Part shown: piece by piece, positions 38,469-48,600 of the stretch
Numbering within the stretch: the first letter of the stretch is position 1
Layout: every line of letters begins with the position of its first letter
Assembly: GCF_910592395.1 (NCBI RefSeq)
Contig: NC_088316.1
Coordinates: 18,352,001 to 18,416,000, forward strand
Origin: Lineus longissimus
Lineage: Eukaryota > Nemertea > Pilidiophora > Heteronemertea > Lineidae
Length of the DNA stretch: 64,000 nt
Reading direction: 5' to 3'
Notes under the pieces: model-generated
Databases searched by the model: none
Seen by the model: the letters and a program-made list of their open reading frames with translations, nothing else
What the model was told of the DNA's origin: nothing
Program-made: the position numbers and the translations under genes

Positions 38469-38959
38469 CAAAATAACGCATTATGATTTATGTCTCCATA
38501 CTTACGAATACTGCCTAATGGAGATGAATCGAGATTGCGTTGAGTTGTAAAATGATGTAGTTTTCAGTCAGCATAGACCTTTCTCATATCTATCATTGTC
38601 GCATTATCAGTAGCTGTCTATCATAAGTCACATTTGTGCCGAGGATAAGTTGTAATCTATGCGGGATCGCAGGTGTGACATTGCGTTTTTTAAAAACTTT
38701 GTGTTTTAGTGAACTGATGTGTTCATCATCATCGTCATAAGAAACTGATTGTTTCTGTCATCACACATGGAACTGTCGGGTTGATACTCTTGTTGGAACT
38801 ACTCACTCAATCCTTTCATGTTGCTTGATGTAGTCTGAACTAATTCTATTACGTCTCAGGCTCCTCGAACTCTTTGTGACGGAGATCTCAATGTGAGAAA
38901 TATTATTGGAAAGGAAAGTCCAGCATATTTAAGTTGTAAAAACCTTTGTTTAAGTTTTT

Positions 38960-38965
38960 AATAAA
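38960..38965 (+). promoter_or_regulatory. Polyadenylation signal AATAAA, AKAP17A
   Basis: AATAAA lies about 0.5 kb after the last AKAP17A stop and is the first good candidate downstream. A T/G-rich stretch follows (ctgtctgttgttgtgggctg). Confidence 0.55.
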
Positions 38966-38969
38966 GAAA

Positions 38970-39910
38970 TTTTGAAAGAGAAACCTCTGTCTGTTGTTGT
39001 GGGCTGTCAATCGAGTGGGGATGCATCATAAGACTGTAAACAACTGGAAGTCGATCAGGTCAATCAGAATGGAGAATAGCGCAGCAGGCGAGAACTTATG
39101 CCTGGTTTCGTTGTGTTCAGCCACTGGGAGCTGAGGAATCTACATGTAGGTAATGTGTCTTGCTCAGGGAGACAAGGACCTTCCAAGAGAGGAATTACCC
39201 ATAACCTCCAGACCATAAACCCAACGCATCTCCAACATTTGAAGGCAACATTAAGTAGACAACTGTATGGTTGTGACTGTCCGTATCATTACTTAGGGCC
39301 GGAATGCCTCACGATAATGTCTCCAAGAGTAAAATGTTCTCTTCGTTCTAAGCCTCGAAATAAGTATCGAACCATTTTGTCCAATAACCTCTGGATATCC
39401 CATTTACATGTACATCCAGTTTGAGTGGAGGAGGAAACTGGGAACATTGTCTTCATTGTGATGGCCATCTGGTTGTGACTTGGTCATCAAATGTGCAAGA
39501 CCAATTTGGGATGTATGAAAGTGCTGATATAATCAAACACCAGAGAGTTTCTCTTAGTGCAACCCAGCAAAGATGATGCCAAAAATGAGGGATTGTTGAA
39601 CTCGTCTATGGATTTACAGCCAATCACTATCTGGATTGTGACAATAAATTTATGGCATCTATCAACAAGAGTCCACAAACAACAAGCGAATTAACAACAA
39701 CACTGTATTTACTGATAAAAATATTTCTTCAAAATATCCTCTAACAAACGAGTATAATTTCACAACATTTGAGTCAATGAATCAAGAGACTACAGGAAAT
39801 GCATTGATGAATGATGAAGTTTTTACTTTTGTGGTAAACTCAGGTAAAAACATTTTGTATCAACTAAACTTCAGCGGGTCTGGGCTAAGAATTTTGCGAA
39901 TTCAATTTGA
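38970..39910. other. Intergenic, nothing recognised
   Basis: The frame at 39098-39424 (+) has no domain and no coding signature. The rest is AT-rich unique sequence before the dispersed repeat. Confidence 0.4.
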
Positions 39911-40390
39911 ATTGCCATGATTTGGCGAGAGAGTAATAGTGTGAAAACTGATCAATTGATCAAAGTCAAAGGAACGATCGTTAGTCAAACTTTATCATAT
40001 TTGCGGGCTACCGCGGTATCACACGTGGTTGCTATATCCTACATTGTAGTTCTACCCGTTGCCGCTACAGTGATTTTGGTGGCGCTGCCAGTCGCCTCGC
40101 TTGTAGGTCTGTGGTGCGACACTGTATGGTGTCGCCCCCTATTGTCGCAGTATGGTGTCGACACGTCGACACCATCCTATTATCAGATTCGCCTAGTTTC
40201 CCGCTCGCTTCGTTGCCATGGAGTCTACGGTCACGGGTTCCTCGAATCGTTCGTTGATTGGCTAGTCTCAGTACTGGCGGGCTGCCATTCTCGCACATGT
40301 TACTGTGGGCTGGGTCGGCCCCAAGATGGACAAACGATCGGCAATGGCTAGAGCTGACTCAATATGGCTAAAAGTGACAGCCACTTGACT
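39911..40390 (+). mobile_element. Dispersed repeat, copy 1
   Basis: This copy matches the reverse complement of 63251-63756 over nearly its whole length. Shared landmarks in order are ggaacgatcgttagtcaaac, tagttctacccgttgccgct, tttcccgctcgcttcgttgc, atggctagtctcagtactgg-like sequence, and ccaagatggacaaacgatcg. It carries a CCAAT-like gattggctag and an AAGATGG element, so it could have promoter activity. No transposase, terminal inverted repeats or pol III boxes were seen, so the class is unknown. It contains an extra segment with a 24-bp palindrome (40152-40175). Confidence 0.8.
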
Positions 40391-40462
40391 TAACTTGAAG
40401 AAACACCGATATATAAGAGCAATATCTGTACTGGCTCGATCTTAACCTGCAAATCCTACAGC

Positions 40463-40472
40463 TTTATTTATT
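40463..40472 (-). promoter_or_regulatory. Polyadenylation signal (AATAAATAAA), Kelch gene
   Basis: On the minus strand this double AATAAA lies about 110 bases past the stop of the distal alternative last exon (40580) and suits both alternative 3' ends. Confidence 0.6.
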
Positions 40473-40579
40473 CTGCATTGTGTGCGAAGATTTGACTAGG
40501 CTATCAGATTATCCTGAGTTCAGAGTAGCCAATCAGACTGCCAAGAATTGGCCGTCTCCCTTGAGTTTTCAGATGAGTT

Positions 40580-40712
40580 TCAAATGAGTTCCAAGCCCCA
40601 TTCATGTTGAGGACCCTCTTGATCATCATGGCCCCAATCTACATTGAGATCATCATGACCATAGGCCCAAACTGCGTGGGGACCATAATTGTCTTCTTCA
40701 TCATCCAACATC
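40580..40712 (-). CDS. Alternative last coding exon B of the Kelch gene
   Basis: A tttcattcag acceptor in the same phase as exon A encodes MLDDEEDNYGPHAVWAYG, HDDLNVDWGHDDQEG and PQHEWGLELI, then TGA. Splicing exon A into exon B would shift frame and stop at once, so the two look mutually exclusive. The shared LDD-acidic start and the VDW(R/G)H pattern show they arose by duplication. Confidence 0.7.
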
Positions 40713-43700
40713 CTGAATGAAAACAAAAGCTTGTCTTATTCTTTTTGAATGAAGTAGGATTCAACACACTTTCTTGAGTTAAGGCAAAGGTCCATATGGA
40801 TCATGATCACAATATGTCTGCTTGATCCAACCACTGAATCAGTAGGCCTATGGGGATAATAATTGCAATCTACAAGACCACAACTAATCTACTTGTGCAT
40901 CATGATCACCCATATCGACCATTGGATGTGGACCCCAATCTGCATTTTGATCCAAATCATAATAATATGCATAGGGTTCATATTCAGGGACATGGCGCCA
41001 ATCTACATGAGGGTCTAGATCATCATTTTCGTCTCCATCGTCCAAAGCCCTGAATAAAGAGAAATGATTTGTTTGTAAACATGTTTTAACATGGCACAAT
41101 GCTTGAACACCACGCACCATGTCACCAGTTTTGTTTGGCCACATTGGGCGTGGTGTGTTGCTTGAATAAGAAAGATGTCGATGTCCCCCTTTATCCGCCA
41201 GAGGGTTGAGGGGTAATAGGATATCTGACGGCAAGTCTTTCTAACGCAGTTGGAGAGAGTCACCCTCTATCACATGAGTTTACTGGGATCGACTGGAATT
41301 GAACCTGGGACCTTTGAGGTGACGGGCACTGATGTTGCCACTCCAACAGCCCATACCTGACAGACCCGGTCACGAATGGTCTCAATAATTGAAGTACCAG
41401 TACTTACACAGCTTCAAAGTTCCTGACCAACCAGTCTTCATCATCCATCACAGGTTTGTTCAGATTCACAGTCAAACAACAGAGGCCTAAACCTGAGAAA
41501 AAAACAACTTTTGAATAGTTAACACAGAAATTTTAATCGAAAGGTAAAATGAGGATCCGGAGGATTATTCATGAACTTGGAGTTGTTCTACTACTTGAGA
41601 GCAATCGGAATCAACCTGACTTTCAAGACCAACTTGATGAGGCTGATGTACGACAAGAACACCCAATGATGTAAACAAGAAGTGATGTCAGGCATAGGTT
41701 GGGATGAAAATGAAAACTAACTCTTGAGCTGTCGAGGTAGATGCCCATAGTTAATCCACTCGTCTTTCTTTGGGTCATATTCTAGGATGATAGACTGGAC
41801 TTCTCCAAGACTGTTCTGGCCGCCAGCAACGTACAGCTTGTCTTCCATCACTGAAATTAGATAAGGCAACTGATGGTATACTTGTATACATGTAACCTGC
41901 TTGGCGGGAGGACAGATTTCAAGCACTGGTATTTCTGATGGCGAGCAGAAGCTATACAAGGTGTCTCCAAAAGACCCAGAAACTTATTTAGCTGATTTCA
42001 GGTTGCTTGTTGCTGTAATGGGATCTTAATTCTCTAGCTGGCCATTCCCGTCAAAAAAAAAAGATGTCATGTCACACCATCATTATTGGCCCAACAAAAT
42101 TGCTTGAATTTAATCTTACCAGTGGCGGCATGGGAAGCCACATCACTCCTCATCGTTGACTGATATGTCCACTTGTCTTGAATGGGGTCATACGCTTCTA
42201 CCGAATTGAGGTGACCTCCTCCTTGGTTGTAGCACAGCCAGCCACCACAGGCAATCAACTTATCACCAAGCCTGTTCATCGTGTGGCCAGCTCGCACTGA
42301 AAATACAATACAGAACATTTTAAGCAGCAAACACGAAAATTGTACAATCCTGGAATGAAGGCTCTGGTTTGTCAGAGATTCGTTTAAAATAACTAGGTTT
42401 ACTGACATGTTTTTGTTGTAGAATCGTACAAATTGTCTCATTTTACCAGTAACAGTTACAGAAACCAGGCAGAGCATGTAGCTGAATCCATCAGATGTGC
42501 GAGTTCAATAAGGTCAGCATTCTACCTACCTGACTGCATAGGAGCCTTGGTCTCCCAGGTATTCGTCTCTGGGTCATAGCACCGCATGGTATTAACAACT
42601 GTATCACCTTCTACACCGCCACTAATATACACCTGAAATAAAGGAAAATAAGACTAAAGAAACCACAAAGGAGCAAGCACTGATAAATACCATATCTGAC
42701 CTGGAAACATGTCATGTACAGAGGGAGGTGAAAGCTGGAGACCACTAAGTAAATTTAAGCTGTCAGAGAGAGTCCACCTCTCTATCATAGAGTTGTCCAC
42801 TTATCACATGAGACAGGAATCGATCCACAGTGGTGACGGAACTATGCTGATGGTGCTTTTGACATCGCTCTTTTACCTGCCCCACTCTTTAAGAGCTCAC
42901 AGATGAGAGTACCTTATTTCCATATTCACAGCCTGCATGATCATAAAGTGGTGTCTTCAGGGATGCTTTGAAAGACCATTCGTCCTTATTAAGCTCGAAG
43001 CCCTCTACTGATGCCCAGATCTGGCCATCCGACTTCCCACCTATGGCGTAGAGATAATCTAAAGAAGAAGTGAAAGAGACATAACCTGTATAAGATGTAG
43101 GTTGCAAACAAAAGATATTCTTTTTACTCCAGTGAGTCCACTAGATAGCCAAATCATACACAATAATACATTCAAGTTTCCCGAGGTGATCAACAAAGTT
43201 TTATAGCAGTTGCAACCCTATTTGATTACGTATGAGAACTAAAGATGTTCATTATATACTTCCTAAGATGGACAAATGACCTGATATCAGAAAAACAAAG
43301 CTAGTTTAAGGTTGATGGCTGAACAATTCTTACCTCTGCAATGTACAAGCACATGATGGGCCCTTGGTTCGATCATGTATGGTATATCCCACAATGCAAA
43401 GCCACTACTACAATGGAGCGTCTTGACTTCATTGGTCACGTGCATAAAGGTACCGATATCATCGTCATACAGGTAACCACCACATATCACTGCAAATCCG
43501 TTTATCTCAACTGTTGCGAAATTCGATCTTGGGTCCGACATAGCCGCTGCACCAAGTGGAAGCCATATCTTAAAATCACGGTGGAAGTAGTTATTGTCGC
43601 CATGTCCGCTGGGGCCATAGTCATCATCCTCTATGGCACCACTCAGTTGGATCAAGGTCTTCTTGTCGTAGCGAACACGAGTTCTATGATCATAGTACAA

Positions 43701-44838
43701 ATGCTTTCGCTCTGGTAGTTGCATGAACTGGACACACTCCTCCATTAACCGTTTACACTTGCTGCAGGTGTTGAAAGGTTCTTCGGTGCTGGCGTATTCG
43801 ATGGTCGACCATCCATCCTGGGTGTAACGTACCTTCTCCAGAACATCATATGCATGTTTTTGCCGGTTTGTCTTATCGTGCTGGTACCATCTCAACGCTG
43901 CTTTGAGTATTGCAAACTCGGACGACGCACGTAAAGAGTCACTTTCTAAATAACTTGCAATCTCTTTATGATCAAGTTCTAGAAATGCCTTTGTCTGTGA
44001 GAAATCCATGAAATTATCTAGGATGAGTTTTCGTCGGGTTTCAGGTAGATCTGACACACCAAATGTTTCACCTAAGGCAATGATGTCCAAGGAGTTTGTA
44101 AAGTCCATACTAGAAATGAGGAACTTTTTGCATTTTTCCAATGCATCACTTATTTGTAGAAAAGACGCTGTTTCCAGAATGGCACTAATGTTATCCATTG
44201 TGAGAAGGAGACGGCCAGAGTACGAGTATTCGAGGAGAGGTTTGAATCCAGAGAGTTTCAGCCCCTGGAGCTCGATACTGTCCTTGTTCTTTTCGATCAT
44301 GTTGTGCATGAACATTGCCCTGAAGTAGTCGCTCACCCCGGCTAGAACGAGGCGATGGGTCTGGAACAAAGCAAAAATACAACATTGTCAACAATTAGTA
44401 TGTTATTGCTTTTACATTTATTAAGATTTATTTAGATTCAGTACAGTGCACATTTTTCGTAACTGAGATCTGTGACCCGCTCTACCAAAACTAGGCGCTT
44501 GTCGCATCTGAACTCGACAGGTTGATACGGACTTGTTGTTCATTTCCCTATTGTAGACCTTTTGTGAAATCTATTACAAACTGATTTGGTCACATTTCAC
44601 AAAAGGTCTACAATAGGGAAATGAACAACAAGTCCGTATCAACCTGTCAAGTTCAGATGCGACAAGCGCCTAGTTTTGGTAGAGCGGGTCACATCTTTAC
44701 CTTGAATTCCTCCCCCTCAACAATAACAGTGATATCACAGAGTACACCTTCCTGGTGGAGTTCACTCATTCTTTGGAAGAAAAAGGTAGCAAAACTCTCA
44801 AGACCGCCTGGTTTCGAGCCATCTGATCTTGAAGCCAT
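40580..44838 (-). CDS. BTB-BACK-Kelch protein (Kelch-like family, likely CUL3 adaptor)
   Basis: Kelch-like proteins usually recruit substrates to CUL3 ubiquitin ligases. Coding exons on the minus strand: 44838-44701, 44360-43334, 43058-42913, 42632-42530, 42296-42120, 41850-41722, 41492-41408, then one of two last exons (41049-40884 or 40712-40580). Phases agree at every junction; the product is 656 or 645 residues. The BTB domain is about 15-135 (LCDITVIVEGEEFK, THRLVLAGVSDYFRAMF), followed by a BACK domain (about 140-250). Kelch repeats with GG pairs then run from about 310 to 600 (FAVICGGYLYDDD, DYLYAIGGKSDGQIW, VYISGGVEGD, LIACGGWL, LYVAGGQNS). The acidic, Asp/His/Trp-rich tail is unusual. 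The exact subfamily is not identified. The start at 44838 (MASRSDGSK) is 793 bp from the divergent CWF19L2 start. Confidence 0.92.
40884..41049 (-). CDS. Alternative last coding exon A of the Kelch gene
   Basis: A tattcag acceptor, phase 2, encodes ALDDGDENDDLDPHVDWR, then a Tyr-rich stretch (EYEPYAYYYDLDQ), NADWGPHPMVDMGDHDAQVD and TAG. It is joined to the exon ending at 41408. Its sequence resembles exon B about 340 bases downstream. Confidence 0.75.
41255..41360 (-). mobile_element. tRNA-derived SINE fragment in a Kelch-gene intron
   Basis: On the minus strand a pol III B box, GGTTCAATTCC (about 41293-41303), follows a tRNA-like half (ctgttggagtggcaacatca) at suitable distance. The element then continues as gatcccagtaaactcatgtg and agagggtgactctctccaac. 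It lies in the intron between the exon at 41408-41492 and exon A. Confidence 0.6.
42745..42860 (-). mobile_element. Related, more decayed SINE copy
   Basis: It shares with 41255-41360 the blocks agagagtc(c)acc, ctctatcat, ttatcacatgag, a gatcgat stretch and ggtgacgg, in the same order and orientation. Its B box is degraded. It lies in the intron between Kelch exons 3 and 4. Confidence 0.4.
44471..44693. mobile_element. Foldback (MITE-like) element, arms about 100 bp
   Basis: The left end tgtgacccgctctaccaaaa and the right end ttttggtagagcgggtcaca are exact reverse complements. Complementarity then continues for about 100 bases per arm with only a single obvious mismatch (ctcgacagg versus cctgtcaag), leaving a centre of about 25 bases (ctattacaaactgatttggt ...). 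No open frame is present. On the minus strand the element begins at about intron position +8 of Kelch intron 1. A clear target-site duplication is not visible. A related end, tgtgacccgttcactgaaa, occurs at 45461-45479. Confidence 0.85.
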
Positions 44839-45630
44839 TTTGCAGAACTGAAAAATAGATGAAATAAAGATTAAAAGAGGGAACATATCCAAAATATCAC
44901 CAATACCCCATTTGAATTTCTTTCAGGTGATTCCCACTGATTGGGAGGTTTTGCTGCTGCCTGTCTACTCGACGTCTCCAGAGTCTGCTGGACTGGACCT
45001 AGTGTTGCCAGTCCGCAACACTCGATATTTGGAATACCTGTCAGGCCGGTGTATGTAGCCAGCTTGCTTCATTGGCACATAGAACAATATATGCCTACTA
45101 TGAACATGACGTGTAGCCGTTTTTATAGCCATAGGTAGATACTATATAGCCTAGCAAAGTTGCTAATAAAATAATAGGGCCTAGGCCTATAGCCAGGCCT
45201 ACTACTTTGTCTGTACAGTCAGACAAGAACAAAACAAAATCAGTTGAAAATCTTTTTGACAGGTCTACAGTTACCAAACACACTAACTTACAATGAAACT
45301 TATCAACCAATATCTTCAGTAAATTTGCAGGAAGATCTTTTATTTGCAGCATTCACCACCCTGCTGAAATTTTTGGGTGGACAGTGCTGCCCTCTAATGG
45401 CATTTCGTCACATAACAATTGAGGCTCGTAAGCAGATCACCTCCGGAGTAGGGTAGGAAATGTGACCCGTTCACTGAAATGTTTAAAACAAAGAGTCAAA
45501 ATTCCTTCCTAAACACAATGCAATCAAGTTTTTGACAAAAAATGCTTTATTATCGACATTTTTCTATCGCTCATCTCCAAACAACCCAGGAATTTCATTC
45601 TCCGCGAGATGTCGCCTCGATCGTTTAAAG
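44839..45630. promoter_or_regulatory. Divergent promoter between the Kelch gene and CWF19L2
   Basis: The start codons are 792 bases apart and point away from each other. TGCTGCCCTCTAATGGCA at 45386-45402 reads on the other strand as a CTCF-like core (CCATTAGAGGGCAGCA). GGCCTA repeats occur around 45179-45204. Minus-strand frame 45098-45352 is hydrophobic but lacks any recognised domain and is not called. Confidence 0.5.
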
Positions 45631-48600
45631 ATGTCTGTGCCCATTGCTTTTAGAAGTTCCCTTGAATATGAGGCTGAAAGACAAGAAAAACGTGATGCCA
45701 GATCACGATATCTAGAAAAGGTCTTCTTCAACATTAGCTTAAATATCTCATCTACATTTCTGGGAAATGGTGTTAAAAACTATTGAGTACCTTTTTTGTA
45801 GAGAACCTTTGAACAGTCATTTCAGATTCTCAAATTTGTAAACAAATCAAAATTGTAGTAGGCCTAGGCCTCGTGATTGTACCATCCTGTGTACATACAT
45901 TCAATGTAGATAGACTGTACATAAATGGGAGGAATGTTGACATATATTGCGTAGAGTAGTGTAAAATTACAAGATATTGAAATTGAAGAAATGTAGGCCT
46001 ATTACTTTTTCTTTCTAATTCTAGGCAAAGAAGGAATATGACAAAAATGAAAAAAAGAAGGAACTTGCCAGGCAGAAGGGGGATGACACTTGGATGTTAC
46101 CGTCTGTCAGTAGCAGAGTTGATAAGGTCAGTTATACTGCAGTTGGCCTTGGTACTATTCTGCAAGTGCAAGTTTGTCAGTGACCGATTTGATGAGGTCA
46201 TTAACAATGATCTTGTATTGTAAGTATGCAAATACATGTATGTATGAGTGGCTTAAACACTCTGTCCAGCTACCTTGTCATGGTATGTACAATAACGATG
46301 GTGTAAGCACCACCTGAAGTAGTGGTGTGATGGCTTTCCTATGGCTATGATGTGTTGAAATTGAATGCTTGTCATTAGTTCGTCCATATTGGTATTCCCT
46401 AGGAGTCAAGTAAACACAAGAAAAAGAAGAAAGACAAGAAGAAAAAGCACAAGAAGCATAAGAAAAGTAAACATAAAGATGGAGAAAGTTCAGACTCAGT
46501 AAGTTTTTGTATAGAATAAAATGGAATCTGAGTTACTATGAGCGGACCAGAACTATAAGGATGAGGAACAAAGGCATACTCTTCTTTGGCTCATGGAGTC
46601 TGCACATCTTAAAATTTATCAAATCATACAGGCATTAACAACTGTTGGTCAATCACTGAAAAAAATGCAACACAGCCTGTTACAATCTGGTGTTGAGTAA
46701 ACAGAAAATATGAAATTCTTGTTGACCTGAAATTGCAGTTATCATATTCTTCTCTCTCTTTACCTTACCAGGACTCTGATGAACCTACCTGGGTTGAAAA
46801 AGGACATAGTGAAGATCCAATGGATACAGATGCCTCTCTACCTTCAACCAAAGTTGTCAAGGGGCCAGCGATGATGCCTCAAGATTGGAAATTACAGGTA
46901 AATTTTATTCTCTACAGTGTTCATTAGCCTGGCCCTGGCATGAGTGACAATACATGTATCATGCTCTGTAGCAGCTTAACTTCCCCTAAGAAATCATGGT
47001 ACAACAGAGCACTTTGAGCAAGATCTGTCCAATGAAATGCACTGGAACATTGGAACATTTAACTTTACATTGTTTCTTAAAGTTGATCATGTCCTCTTCT
47101 AGAGAGATGACTGGATGGCGGCTCCTATAGATCTCGTCCCGTGTGTTACAAGAGATGAACTCAGAGACAGAATTAAAAAGGACAAGAAAGAGAAAGAAGA
47201 GGAGGTCAACCTTTTCGATCAGGTTTGGAGTTTTTCAAATAATGAATGGGGGGGGGGGGGGGGAGTACACCTTGTTAAACACTCTTAATTCAACTTAATT
47301 CCAACTTCAACATTTCATGATGGTAGATCAGTATTCCAGTCTTACGTACAACTGACGCATGCTGTGTTTATCAAGTCGATTTCATGGCCTTTGATATCTA
47401 AGGTTTGTCCTAAAATACTCATTTGGACTCATTCCAGCCTGGTCAGCATGCAAGAGAACTCAATCCATTCTGGAAAGATGGTGGTACAGGTGTCCCTGAC
47501 GAGAGTCCATCAGCTAAGGCGTCGGCCCCTGTATTGGGAGATGGTGGTGTTGGCTGGTTGAAGAAGGCCTATCAGCGATGCGTCGAGCAGGCAGAAGAAG
47601 AGAAAAGATCTCTTGAAGATATTGCTGCTGAACGATATGGTGTAGGTTGATAGTTGTCTCGAGTGGCTTTGAATTTAAAATCACCGAAATTATGTCTTAA
47701 TATTTGTCATATATTTCAAGTTTTGGTTGAGGCTTTCTACGTAGTTAGAAAATGAATTTGACTGAACGAATTGGACTACTTTTGAGACCTTTCCTTGTCT
47801 GAGAGATATTTCTGCCATGTTTAAATATAAAAAAGCTTTGATTTGTCATTATCTTCCAGTCCTTGGAAAAACTTGAATCCATGATCATGAAAGCGGAGAG
47901 AAATCTTCAGAGGAAGAGAGAAGAAGAGCAACTGACAAGAATGGAGGAACGAAAAAAACGTAATGATCGCCATGGAGATCGCGTGAGGAGATCTCGCTCT
48001 AGAGATATAGATGTATCTCGACGACGAAAAAGTAGGTCAAATTCTCAAGACAGAGACTCTTCCAAATGTCAGAATAGGTCGTATTCTAGAGAAAGAGGGT
48101 CATCAAAACGCCGTAGAAGTAGGTCCAGTTCTAAGGAGCGATATTATTCTCGTCGCCGAAGGAGTCGGTCATGTTCTAAAGACAGGGAGATGTCACGGCG
48201 TAGTCGGTCTGATTCTGCAGAACAACTTTCTCGGCGGCAAAGGAGCAGATCACAGGAGAGGAGTCAGCAAAGGAGGAGTCGAAGTCGATCAAAAGAACGG
48301 GAAAGTTCTTCATCCAAATATAGATTTATGAATCCTAATGACAATCAGAGCAGCAGACGTCAATTTATGAAACCAGATGATTCAGAGAAATCCTCCAAAA
48401 GAACATTTATGAAACCTGGAGATAGTGATTCTGGGAGTATGCGATCAAAATATAGAAAACCAGACTCTGGTAATGACAATATCCCTGCATGGAAAAAGCG
48501 TGACTTTATCAAAGCAGATGATAGGGGAGAAGACAAAAGTGTATCAAGGCATTCAGATAGGAAAGATCTTCCTTCGGCCAAAAAAGAATCACAGAAAGCT

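Noticed and set aside
39917-40351. 144-codon frame (also a shorter one at 63290-63487 on the minus strand) sharing GLGRPQDGQTIGNG
   Set aside because: Shared because the DNA is a dispersed repeat; the frames differ in their N-terminal parts and are interrupted by indels between copies.
41255-41360. A functional tRNA gene (B box GGTTCAATTCC present)
   Set aside because: The acceptor stem and anticodon arm cannot be folded from the flanks, and a sibling copy at 42745-42860 shows it is a SINE family.
45098-45352. Hydrophobic 84-codon minus-strand frame in the divergent promoter
   Set aside because: Lies in promoter DNA rich in GGCCTA words, with no domain and no conserved splice signals.
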